The notes under the pieces are model-generated. The model was given only the letters and a program-made list of their open reading frames with translations, made no database searches and was not told the origin of the DNA. Both the position numbers and the translations under genes were made by a program. Below, piece after piece: positions 51,282-58,325 of a DNA stretch of 64,000 bases; position 1 is the first letter of the stretch, and each line of letters starts with the position of its first letter. Source of the stretch: an uncultured Mediterranea sp. (GTDB lineage: Bacteria > Bacteroidota > Bacteroidia > Bacteroidales > Bacteroidaceae). The stretch covers positions 110,928 to 174,927 of the forward strand of contig NZ_CABUOL010000007.1 of assembly GCF_902493215.1 (NCBI RefSeq), in the 5' to 3' direction.

Positions 51282-51797
51282 ATGGTAACAAAGAAGAAAG
51301 GTCTTTATAGGCAAGAAACAATTGCAAGAAAAATGGCAATCCAGTCTCTTGAGTTTCTTATATCGTTTGGGCTAAAACAGATGGATGCAGAATATACATT
51401 CCATAAGTATGCTGCAGATGCAGAACTGAAAGAAATCATTGAACTTGACCTATGTAAGGACTTATTAGAGATTAAAAAGTTAGTTGATGGTATCAAACAG
51501 CATTTTGATATGAATATCATAGATGATAAGGGAGATCTCTGTGATAGTTCGGTATGCATAGCTTTAGGCATTAGTCGTGTTGGGGATATCCACAACGTTA
51601 ACATTCATCAAAACGTGTGGAGGAATTTGTTAAACAAGAAAATCATTTCAATTTATTATCCGGATGAAATACGAAATAAAGCTGTAGGTTGGGCTAGAGA
51701 AAATGGCTATATAACATCTACTTATCTTGGGCAACCGATAATTAAGTTGAATAGGTTATTCTTGTCGATAAAAAGGAGCTTTCCCGGGGATGTCTGA
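51282..51797 (+). CDS. unknown protein divergent from the WYL operon
   Basis: A 171-residue, mostly helical cytoplasmic protein without a recognisable family. The basic start (MVTKKKGLYRQETIARKM) and a C-terminal stretch (DEIRNKAVGWARENGYITSTYLGQPIIKL) recall a winged-helix DNA-binding end, but this is weak. It is divergent from the WYL regulator, shares the paired operators and the high AT content, so it probably belongs to the same system. Its last residues (RSFPGDV) meet a transposase remnant, so the original 3' end may have been replaced. An alternative TTG start lies at 51270. Confidence 0.55.
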   Translation: MVTKKKGLYRQETIARKMAIQSLEFLISFGLKQMDAEYTFHKYAADAELKEIIELDLCKDLLEIKKLVDGIKQHFDMNIIDDKGDLCDSSVCIALGISRVGDIHNVNIHQNVWRNLLNKKIISIYYPDEIRNKAVGWARENGYITSTYLGQPIIKLNRLFLSIKRSFPGDV

Positions 51798-51915
51798 CAT
51801 AAAAGTATTTGCCATCTTTTCATTAGGCCTGGACTTTATATTTAACTCCACTAAAAATCGGGTGAGCCAGGATAAGGCCTTCTTCTTGTTCAGACTGGCT
51901 AAAATTTATGCTTGA
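51790..51915 (+). pseudogene. transposase C-terminal remnant
   Basis: A short frame encodes about 41 residues ending FIFNSTKNRVSQDKAFFLFR and LAKIYA, which look like the C-terminus of a Bacteroides insertion-sequence transposase; no N-terminal part is present. It stands between the unknown gene and the tRNA-Gly/tRNA-Tyr pair. It supports past element insertion at this boundary. The family is recalled from pattern only. Confidence 0.4.
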
Positions 51916-51983
51916 TCAACGAATCCCTCAGGTTTTTACGTTGACCCCATAGTTCCGTGCAGAATTAGCACCCTTTAAAAACA

Positions 51984-52021
51984 AAAATCAGATAGAAATC
52001 TTTCGATAACTATCTGATTTT
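51984..52021 (-). terminator. terminator after the tRNA pair
   Basis: AAAATCAGATAG and CTATCTGATTTT form a perfect 12-base stem; on the minus strand the tail continues TTTTTGT. Confidence 0.85.
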
Positions 52022-52028
52022 CTTAAGA

Positions 52029-52100
52029 GCGGAAGACGGGACTCAAACCCGCGACCCTCAGCTTGGAAGGCTAATGCTCTATCAACTGAGCTACTTCCGC
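52029..52100 (-). tRNA. tRNA-Gly (anticodon TCC)
   Basis: A 72-base cloverleaf on the minus strand: acceptor GCGGAAG with CTTCCGC, D arm GCTCAGTTGATAGAGC, anticodon stem TTAGC/GCTGA with loop CTTCCAA (anticodon TCC), and T arm with GGTTTGAGTCC. It follows tRNA-Tyr by eight bases and shares its terminator. Confidence 0.92.
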
Positions 52101-52108
52101 AAATTTAG

Positions 52109-52191
52109 TGGGCAAAGATGGATTCGAACCACCGAAGGCGTAAGCCAGCAGATTTACAGTCTGCCCCATTTGGCCACTCTGGTATTTGCCC
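52109..52191 (-). tRNA. tRNA-Tyr (anticodon GTA)
   Basis: An 83-base tRNA with a long variable arm: acceptor GGGCAAA with TTTGCCC, anticodon stem GCAGA/TCTGC around CTGTAAA (anticodon GTA), variable arm GGCTTACGCC and T loop GGTTCGAATCC. It is the first of the tRNA-Tyr/tRNA-Gly unit. Confidence 0.93.
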
Positions 52192-52252
52192 AATCGCTCT
52201 TGATTCACTCGGTGTAGCACCTTTGTTTCTCAATTGCGGTGCAAAGATACGA

Positions 52253-52747
52253 CTATTTTTTTAAACTCCAAGCGAAATCGATCATTTTTATTGCACAAAT
52301 TGCACATTCGTCACCTTTGTTGCCCAATCGGCCGCCTGCGCGTTCTTCGGCCTGCTCCATCGTATTGGTGGTTATCAGCCCGTAAATCACTGGTACATCG
52401 CCTTTTGCGTTCAGCTGGGCAATACCTTGGGTTGCTCCCATGCAAACATAGTCAAAGTGCGGGGTATCGCCGCGAACTACGCAGCCCAAGGCAATGACGG
52501 CGTCAACATCGGTATGGGATATGAATTGGTTGGAACCGAATGTCAGCTCGAAGCTGCCGGGAACGGTCTTGATCAGGATGTTTTCTTCCTTGACCCCGTG
52601 CTTCTTCAGGGTAGTTACGGCCCCTTGCAGGAGGGCGCCGGTGATGTTGTAGTTCCATTCGGATACGACGATGCCAAATTTCATGTTCGAGGCATCGGGC
52701 ACGGAGTTGAAATCGTATTCGGACAGGTTGTGATAAGCTGTTGCCAT
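52253..52747 (-). CDS. ribH: 6,7-dimethyl-8-ribityllumazine synthase
   Basis: A 164-residue lumazine synthase, the penultimate enzyme of riboflavin synthesis. Visible are FGIVVSEWNYNITGALLQGA, KTVPGSFELTFGSNQF and VIALGCVVRGDTPHFDYVC with the catalytic His, and PVIYGLITTNTMEQAEERAGG. Length is typical. It is preceded by the TPR gene and a terminator, with its own short leader; it is the last gene before the tRNA pair on this strand. Confidence 0.95.
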   Translation of the reverse strand: MATAYHNLSEYDFNSVPDASNMKFGIVVSEWNYNITGALLQGAVTTLKKHGVKEENILIKTVPGSFELTFGSNQFISHTDVDAVIALGCVVRGDTPHFDYVCMGATQGIAQLNAKGDVPVIYGLITTNTMEQAEERAGGRLGNKGDECAICAIKMIDFAWSLKK

Positions 52748-52786
52748 ATCTTGTCTTTTTTAGAGTGAGTATGTTGGAGATTGAAA

Positions 52787-52860
52787 TAAAAAAGTCACGG
52801 ATTACACGAACCTCACGGCGTCTTTGCAGTTTGACCGTGTTTTCCGTTTAATCCGTGACA
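52787..52860 (-). terminator. terminator between the TPR gene and ribH
   Basis: GTCACGGATTA (52794-52804) and TAATCCGTGAC (52849-52859) pair perfectly, with an inner CACGG/CCGTG pair; a T run follows on the minus strand. Confidence 0.8.
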
Positions 52861-52891
52861 GGTGTTTCTTATATATAATAAGAGTAGCGGT

Positions 52892-53575
52892 TTATTTCTT
52901 CATCAGTTTGGCTTGTTCGATGAACTTGTCAATCTGCATGGCTTGGTAAGAACGGAAATATTTGTCCTTGATGGTCGTATAAGCCTCGATAGCCTGGTCG
53001 TACTTGCCTTGCTTTACGAGGATTTCGCCTGCCTGCTGCAGATAGATGGGGCTCAAGGTATTGTTGTCGGCTTCTTTGGCTGCCTTGAGGAGCATGTCGG
53101 CTGCCTTGTCCAGCTGGCCGAGGGAAGCGTAGCAGTTACCCATAGCACCCTTCATGGCCGGAGATGCCATCTGGTCGTTACCGTCGAAACGTTCGAAAGC
53201 TTTGATGGCTTCTTCGTATTTGCCCAGATGTGCATAGCAGATACCTGCGTAGGCATGGGCCAGGTTGGCAGCATCTGTTCCGCTGAATTCGTCGGCAACT
53301 TTCAGGAAACCTGCATAGCCGATGCTGTCGCCGTTCAGGGCCTGCTCGTAGGCGTCGGCTCCCAGATATTCCTCACCTTTGAACAAGGCGGCCTGTGCCT
53401 TCTCTTCGCGGGGCTCCGCATAGAGGTGTTTGTACATGACTACACCGGCAACGATGACGATAATTGCCACTACGGCACCGATAATTGCTTTCTTGTTTTT
53501 GATGAGGAAGTCCTCCGACTGTGTCAGAGCCTCTTCCATGTTGAGGGCTTCGTTTGTTTTCTTTTGTTCTGCCAT
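52892..53575 (-). CDS. tetratricopeptide membrane protein
   Basis: A 227-residue protein with one membrane helix (about residues 27-49, AIIGAVVAIIVIVAGVVM) and three to four TPR units in the exported part (for example AHAYAGICYAHLGKYEEAIKAF). It resembles YfgM-type ancillary chaperone proteins. The start at 53575 is MAEQKKTNEAL; an upstream frame exists but would overlap the promoter region of the divergent recF gene. Function is inferred only from the repeats. It lies between ribH and recF. Confidence 0.8.
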   Translation of the reverse strand: MAEQKKTNEALNMEEALTQSEDFLIKNKKAIIGAVVAIIVIVAGVVMYKHLYAEPREEKAQAALFKGEEYLGADAYEQALNGDSIGYAGFLKVADEFSGTDAANLAHAYAGICYAHLGKYEEAIKAFERFDGNDQMASPAMKGAMGNCYASLGQLDKAADMLLKAAKEADNNTLSPIYLQQAGEILVKQGKYDQAIEAYTTIKDKYFRSYQAMQIDKFIEQAKLMKK

Positions 53576-53707
53576 TTTTATAGATTCTTTTTTTGTTATT
53601 ATTCGTTCTTTGAGATTTCGAATGGCAAAAGTAAGTCTTTTATAGCTTTCAGCGAAATTTCGCGGCATCTTTTTTTACTTTGTACCCGAAAAGCCCGAAA
53701 ATCTTCC

Positions 53708-53715
53708 TATTTTTG
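53708..53715 (+). promoter_or_regulatory. -7 box of recF
   Basis: TATTTTTG, 21 bases before the recF ATG. Confidence 0.55.
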
Positions 53716-53736
53716 CAGGTGAATGGAGTGACAATT

Positions 53737-54849
53737 ATGATACTGAAACGCATTTCTATACTCAATTATAAGAACTTAGAGCAGGCTGAGCTGGCCTTTT
53801 CGCCGAAGTTGAACTGCTTTTTCGGGCAGAACGGTATGGGTAAGACCAATCTGCTGGACGCGGTGTATTTTCTGTCTTTCTGCAAGAGTGCAGGCAATCC
53901 CATCGACTCGCAGAACATCCGTCACGAGGCCGACTTCTTCGTCATTCAGGGATTTTATGAGGCGGAAGATGGAACGCCGGAGGAGGTGTATTGTGGCATG
54001 AAGCGTCGGCAGAAGAAACAGTTCAAACGTAACAAGAAAGAGTATACCCGCCTGTCGGACCATATCGGTTTTCTGCCGTTGGTCATGGTGTCGCCTGCTG
54101 ACACGGAACTGATCGCGGGAGGAAGCGACGAACGCCGCCGCTTCATGGATGTGGTTATCTCGCAATATGACAAGGAGTATCTGGATGCCTTGATCCGCTA
54201 CAACAAGGCTTTGGCCCAGCGCAACACGCTGCTGAAAAGTGAGCATCCGGTTGAAGAGGAACTTTTTCTGGTGTGGGAGGAGATGATGGCGCAGGCCGGT
54301 GAGGTGGTGTTCCGCAAGCGGGAGGCTTTTGTCAACGAGTTCATTCCCATCTTCCAGTCCTTCCATTCGTTCATTTCGCAGGAGAAAGAACAGGTGGGTT
54401 TGAGCTACCGTTCGCATGCACGGGGGGCGTCCTTGCTGGAGGTACTGAAGGAAAGCCGTGAACGCGACCGCATTATGGGTTTCTCGCTGCATGGCATTCA
54501 CAAGGACGATTTGGAAATGCTTCTTGGTGACTTTCCCATCAAGCGTGAAGGGTCGCAGGGACAGAACAAAACCTATCTGGTGGCGTTGAAGCTTGCCCAG
54601 TTCGACTTCTTGCGGCGTACGGGTACCACTGTGCCGCTGTTACTGCTGGACGACATCTTCGACAAGCTGGATGCTTCGCGTGTGGAACAGATTGTCAAGT
54701 TGGTGGCTGGCGACCGTTTCGGACAGATTTTTATCACAGATACCAATCGGGGCCATCTGGACAACATTCTTCATAAGGTGGGAGGTGACTACCGGATGTT
54801 CAGGGTTGAGCAGGGAGTGGTGACGGAAATGCAGGAGGGTGAATCATGA
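53737..54849 (+). CDS. recF: DNA replication and repair protein RecF
   Basis: A 370-residue SMC-like ATPase that helps load RecA at gapped DNA. Walker A GQNGMGKTNLLDAVYF (about residue 30), the signature region SQGQNKTYLVALKLAQ and Walker B PLLLLDDIFDKLD are intact. The ATG at 53737 starts MILKRISILNYKNL as in other RecF proteins; an upstream in-frame start would cover the -7 box. Its stop overlaps the next gene start (ATGA). Confidence 0.94.
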   Translation: MILKRISILNYKNLEQAELAFSPKLNCFFGQNGMGKTNLLDAVYFLSFCKSAGNPIDSQNIRHEADFFVIQGFYEAEDGTPEEVYCGMKRRQKKQFKRNKKEYTRLSDHIGFLPLVMVSPADTELIAGGSDERRRFMDVVISQYDKEYLDALIRYNKALAQRNTLLKSEHPVEEELFLVWEEMMAQAGEVVFRKREAFVNEFIPIFQSFHSFISQEKEQVGLSYRSHARGASLLEVLKESRERDRIMGFSLHGIHKDDLEMLLGDFPIKREGSQGQNKTYLVALKLAQFDFLRRTGTTVPLLLLDDIFDKLDASRVEQIVKLVAGDRFGQIFITDTNRGHLDNILHKVGGDYRMFRVEQGVVTEMQEGES

Positions 54850-55136
54850 AGCGGAACAAGGCGGAACAAATCGGTGTACTGATACAGCATTTCCTGCGGC
54901 AGGAGAGTCTGGAGTCTCCATTGAACGAGCGCAGGCTCATCAATGCCTGGCCCGAAGTGCTGGGGCCGGTCATTGCATCCTATACGACCGATCTTTTCAT
55001 CAAGAACCAGGTGCTTTATGTCTCGCTCACGTCGGCCGCCTTGCGGCAGGAACTGATGATGGGACGCGAAATGCTGGTACGTAACCTGAACCGGCATGTC
55101 GGGGCTCAGGTCATTACCAATATTATTTTCAGATAA
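54846..55136 (+). CDS. DUF721 protein, DciA-like
   Basis: A 96-residue protein of the DUF721 family (INAWPEVLGPVIASYT, LYVSLTSAALRQELMMG). The family includes DciA, which loads the replicative helicase in many bacteria lacking DnaC, and it often sits next to recF as here. The four-base overlap with recF couples their translation. The family start and end are complete. Confidence 0.85.
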   Translation: MKRNKAEQIGVLIQHFLRQESLESPLNERRLINAWPEVLGPVIASYTTDLFIKNQVLYVSLTSAALRQELMMGREMLVRNLNRHVGAQVITNIIFR

Positions 55137-55168
55137 AACATGACGCTGGCGTTCGGTGGAGGCACTGA

Positions 55169-55699
55169 TCAGTAGAGCACTTCGTCCATGCGGATGTCGA
55201 AGGGCTCGGTCGGTATGTTGCCCAGCAGCTGGTAGGGGAAGCAGATGCCCAGCTTGTAGGTGGCGGTCAGATAGGGAAGCAGGCGGTCGTAGTATCCTTT
55301 TCCACGCCCCAGACGGTTGCCTCGGTGGTCAAAGGCGACGCCGGGAATCACTGCCAGGTCTATCTTGCGCAGGTCGGTAAACCGTCCTTCGGTGGGTTCT
55401 TCGATTCCGAAGGCTCCTGTTTTCATGTGTTCCGGTCCGTTGTAGGTATACAGTTCGAGCTGGTCCTGCACCACAACCGGCAGCAGGATACGTTTGGAAG
55501 TGTACCACCGGCGGATGAAGTCGCGGGTGTCGACTTCATCCGGCAGGGAGTGGTACATCAGTACGGTCTGTGCCTGTTGGAACAGGGGATGTGTTTCGAG
55601 CCGTTCCAGTATTTCAGCAGATTGCTGCGTAGTGGAAGTGGCGTGCAGGGTCTTCAGTTCTGCTATATACTTGCGCAGTTCTTTTTTTCCGATTATCAT
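55169..55699 (-). CDS. 5-formyltetrahydrofolate cyclo-ligase
   Basis: A 176-residue enzyme converting 5-formyl-THF to 5,10-methenyl-THF with ATP. PGVAFDHRGNRLGRGKGYYDRLL is the family motif, and LLPVVVQDQLELY lies before it. The start MIIGKKELRKYIAEL matches usual N-termini. Its first 86 bases overlap the end of the S41 protease gene, unusually long for an operon junction. It is the last gene of the dcp operon. Confidence 0.92.
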   Translation of the reverse strand: MIIGKKELRKYIAELKTLHATSTTQQSAEILERLETHPLFQQAQTVLMYHSLPDEVDTRDFIRRWYTSKRILLPVVVQDQLELYTYNGPEHMKTGAFGIEEPTEGRFTDLRKIDLAVIPGVAFDHRGNRLGRGKGYYDRLLPYLTATYKLGICFPYQLLGNIPTEPFDIRMDEVLY

Positions 55700-57350
55700 T
55701 TGTCTCTTTTTCTTCTAAGGTTGTATCCGGAGCCTTGGGGAATGCTTCACCACGTTCCAGAATTTCAAGTGCCTTCTGTACGGTAGCATCGTCGCGGTTG
55801 ATATAGCGGATGTATGCTTCCTTGCCCAGCATGTTGTAGATGATGTTGCCATACAGGTTTCTCTCCAGCAGCTTGCGTGATTTGTAGATGAGCAGGTTGC
55901 GTCTTTTCACCCCTTTCTTGTCGGCAAAGTTTACGAACTGTTCCGTGACATTCTGTTTTTTCAGATACTCCAGCAGGGCTTCGTCTGTTTCGTATTCGCT
56001 TAGTTTGGCACGGTTGCGGTCTGTATACTGGAAGCTGAACTGGATGAGCAGACCTTTGTTGCTGACATCTATCAGATAGGATGTCACGCCGGTTGTGTCG
56101 CGCGGAACGAAGACGTCGGGCATGATGCCGCCGCCGCCGTAGACAGGACGTCCGAGCGATGTATAGTAGCTTGTGCTCTTGTCCAGCTTCACGCTGTCTT
56201 TGGAGAAGAACTCGCCGTGCTCGTAGCGGTCTAGCCAGTCCATTTCGTACTTGCTGTCGTTGCCGCTTTCGTAGGGGCGCTGGATGCAGCGGCCCGACGG
56301 GGTGTAGTAGCGGGCGATGGTGAGGCGGATGGCCGAACCGTCACTGAAGTCGATGGGTTGCTGTACGAGTCCTTTGCCGAACGAGCGGAGGCCGACGATG
56401 GTACCGCGGTCGTTGTCCTGGATGGCGCCGGCAAAGATTTCGCTGGCCGAAGCAGAACCTTGGTCAATGAGTACAACCAGCGGTGTGTTCTGACAGCTGC
56501 CCGTACCGTTGGCATATTCTTCCATGCGGGGGTATTTGCGTCCCTGTGTGTAAACAATCAGTTTACCCTCGGGCAGGAATTCGTTGACCATGCGGATGGC
56601 GGCTTCCATATAGCCTCCCGTATTCTCGCGCAGGTCGATGATGATACCCTTGCAGTTCTGGTGGCTCAGCTGGGCAATGGCATTCAGCAGTTCGACGTGG
56701 GTCGTACGGCCGAATTTACTGATTTGGATATAGCCGTAGTCCTGACTGAGCATATAGGCTGCGTCGATGGTGTTCTGGGGAATGTCGCCGCGGGTTACCA
56801 CGAAGTCAAGCAGTTCCTTCTCGGTCATACGTTTGATGCCCAGTTTCACCTGGCTGCCTTTGGGACCCTTCAGTGAACGCATGGCCTTTTCGTTGGTCAG
56901 TCCTTTGCCGACGAACAGGCTGTCGTCCACCATGACAATGCGGTCGCCGGCCATGATGCCGACCTTTTCGGCCGGTCCGCCCGACACAACGCTGTTCACG
57001 TGGATGGTGTCTTCCTGAATGGTAAACTGGATGCCGACACCGCTGAAACTGCCTTCCAGTTCAGAAGTGACTTCCTCCAGCTTCTGGGCGGGGATGTAGG
57101 TAGAGTGGGGGTCCAGCTCGGCCAGAATCTGCGGCATGGCCTTTTCCACCAGCTGTCCCATGTCTACGGTGTCTACATACTGGTCGTCGATGACGTGCAA
57201 CAGGGCATTCAGCTTGTTGGACGAGCCGTTGATGATGCCCAGCTTGTTTCCTCCATAATGTTTGGCATAGAATGTGCCGATCAATATTCCCACTACCACG
57301 CTGATGGCAATGATGAGGGGCGTGAAGCGGGAAGAGCCTTTTGTACTCAT
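55614..57350 (-). CDS. S41 carboxy-terminal processing protease (CtpA-like)
   Basis: A 578-residue periplasmic or membrane-anchored protease: one N-terminal membrane helix (LIIAISVVVGILIGTFYAKH), a PDZ domain (SVVSGGPAEKVGIMAGDRIVMVDD) and an S41 catalytic core with Ser in DQGSASASEIFAGAIQD and Lys in RSFGKGLVQ. The C-terminal 28 residues (NDNRKKRTAQVYSRTEDP...) are coded by the same bases as the start of the cyclo-ligase gene, in another frame. Role: processing or quality control of envelope proteins. Confidence 0.92.
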   Translation of the reverse strand: MSTKGSSRFTPLIIAISVVVGILIGTFYAKHYGGNKLGIINGSSNKLNALLHVIDDQYVDTVDMGQLVEKAMPQILAELDPHSTYIPAQKLEEVTSELEGSFSGVGIQFTIQEDTIHVNSVVSGGPAEKVGIMAGDRIVMVDDSLFVGKGLTNEKAMRSLKGPKGSQVKLGIKRMTEKELLDFVVTRGDIPQNTIDAAYMLSQDYGYIQISKFGRTTHVELLNAIAQLSHQNCKGIIIDLRENTGGYMEAAIRMVNEFLPEGKLIVYTQGRKYPRMEEYANGTGSCQNTPLVVLIDQGSASASEIFAGAIQDNDRGTIVGLRSFGKGLVQQPIDFSDGSAIRLTIARYYTPSGRCIQRPYESGNDSKYEMDWLDRYEHGEFFSKDSVKLDKSTSYYTSLGRPVYGGGGIMPDVFVPRDTTGVTSYLIDVSNKGLLIQFSFQYTDRNRAKLSEYETDEALLEYLKKQNVTEQFVNFADKKGVKRRNLLIYKSRKLLERNLYGNIIYNMLGKEAYIRYINRDDATVQKALEILERGEAFPKAPDTTLEEKETNDNRKKRTAQVYSRTEDPARHFHYAAIC

Positions 57351-57359
57351 ACTGTTATG

Positions 57360-57815
57360 TTATTGTTTAATCGTTTCTGTCTGTTCTTCGGTAGCCGATA
57401 GGTATACCACTTCGATACCTGCGCGTTTGAGCAGGTTGATGCCGTCCTCCAGGCGGTATTTCTCGGAGTAGACCACCCGTTTGATGCCGGCCTGGATAAT
57501 GAGTTTGGCACACTCGATGCAGGGTGAGGCGGTGACGTACATGGTGGCGCCGTCACTGCTGTTGTTGGAGCGTGCTATCTTGGTGATGGCATTGGCTTCG
57601 GCGTGGAGTACGTAGGGCTTGGTGATGTTGTTGTCGTCCTCGCACACGTTCTCAAATCCGGCTGGGGTACCGTTGTAGCCGTCCGAGATAATCATCTTGT
57701 CCTTGACGATGAGCGCACCTACCTGGCGGCGCTTGCAATAGGAATTCTCCGCCCAGATGCCCGCCATCCGTATGTAGCGTTTGTCCAATGCTTCTTGTTT
57801 GGCTTTGTGATCCAT
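57360..57815 (-). CDS. deoxycytidylate (dCMP) deaminase
   Basis: A 151-residue zinc deaminase that makes dUMP for thymidylate synthesis. The zinc motif HAEANAI and CIECAK (about residues 71 and 98) are intact, as is the nucleotide-binding IISDGYNGTPAGFENV. It lies nine bases before the S41 gene in the five-gene operon. Com-type late-competence proteins are similar, but the length and context favour dCMP deaminase. Confidence 0.9.
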   Translation of the reverse strand: MDHKAKQEALDKRYIRMAGIWAENSYCKRRQVGALIVKDKMIISDGYNGTPAGFENVCEDDNNITKPYVLHAEANAITKIARSNNSSDGATMYVTASPCIECAKLIIQAGIKRVVYSEKYRLEDGINLLKRAGIEVVYLSATEEQTETIKQ

Positions 57816-57830
57816 GGTTTTTTCCTTTAT

Positions 57831-58325
57831 TTATTGTGCTTTGAAGTTCATTCGTTTGATGCTTCCGTCCTTATCTTCGTAGTAGATATAGAGGTTGCTG
57901 TTGTCGCCCTCGTAACGGGTGGCGTTCTGCAAGCCAGTGATGAAGGCTTGGGCCAGCTTGTCTTTTTCAGACGAGCTCACCTTCGTATTGCTGGTCTGCA
58001 TTTCGTGGTTCTCGCCGTTGGCGTTCCATTGGCCGTTGACGGTGGCGGTGATGGCCTTGGCATTGAACGTTCCGCCGATGGCGCCGTTCAGGTCTGTCCC
58101 TTCGAAGGAAACGGTAAAGGTGCCGGATGCCTTCAGTGCTTTGAAGCTTTCTTCCGACTCTTGGTCGTTGCTCCAGAAGTTGTATTGCTTGTGTGAGTTC
58201 TCAGTGGAAATGTAGGTCAGTTTCCAGGCCTTGCCTGTGAATATCTCCAGCACATCGTCTTCGTTGTTGCATCCGGCCAGCAGCAGGATGACAGCCAATA
58301 AGGCAAACAATTTTTCTTTCATCAT
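57831..58325 (-). CDS. DUF4847-like lipoprotein
   Basis: A 164-residue lipoprotein (LLAGC, Cys about residue 19) with a single beta-rich domain beginning GKAWKLTYISTENSHKQYNFW and ending LYIYYEDKDGSIKRMNF. It fits the small Bacteroidales family DUF4847 (META/NigD-like fold), of unknown function; the family name is from memory. Its start overlaps the M3 peptidase stop by four bases. Confidence 0.65.
   Translation of the reverse strand: MMKEKLFALLAVILLLAGCNNEDDVLEIFTGKAWKLTYISTENSHKQYNFWSNDQESEESFKALKASGTFTVSFEGTDLNGAIGGTFNAKAITATVNGQWNANGENHEMQTSNTKVSSSEKDKLAQAFITGLQNATRYEGDNSNLYIYYEDKDGSIKRMNFKAQ

Noticed and set aside
52787..52860. Riboswitch before ribH
   Set aside because: The structure is a simple long stem with a T run behind the TPR gene; no FMN-element junctions are seen.
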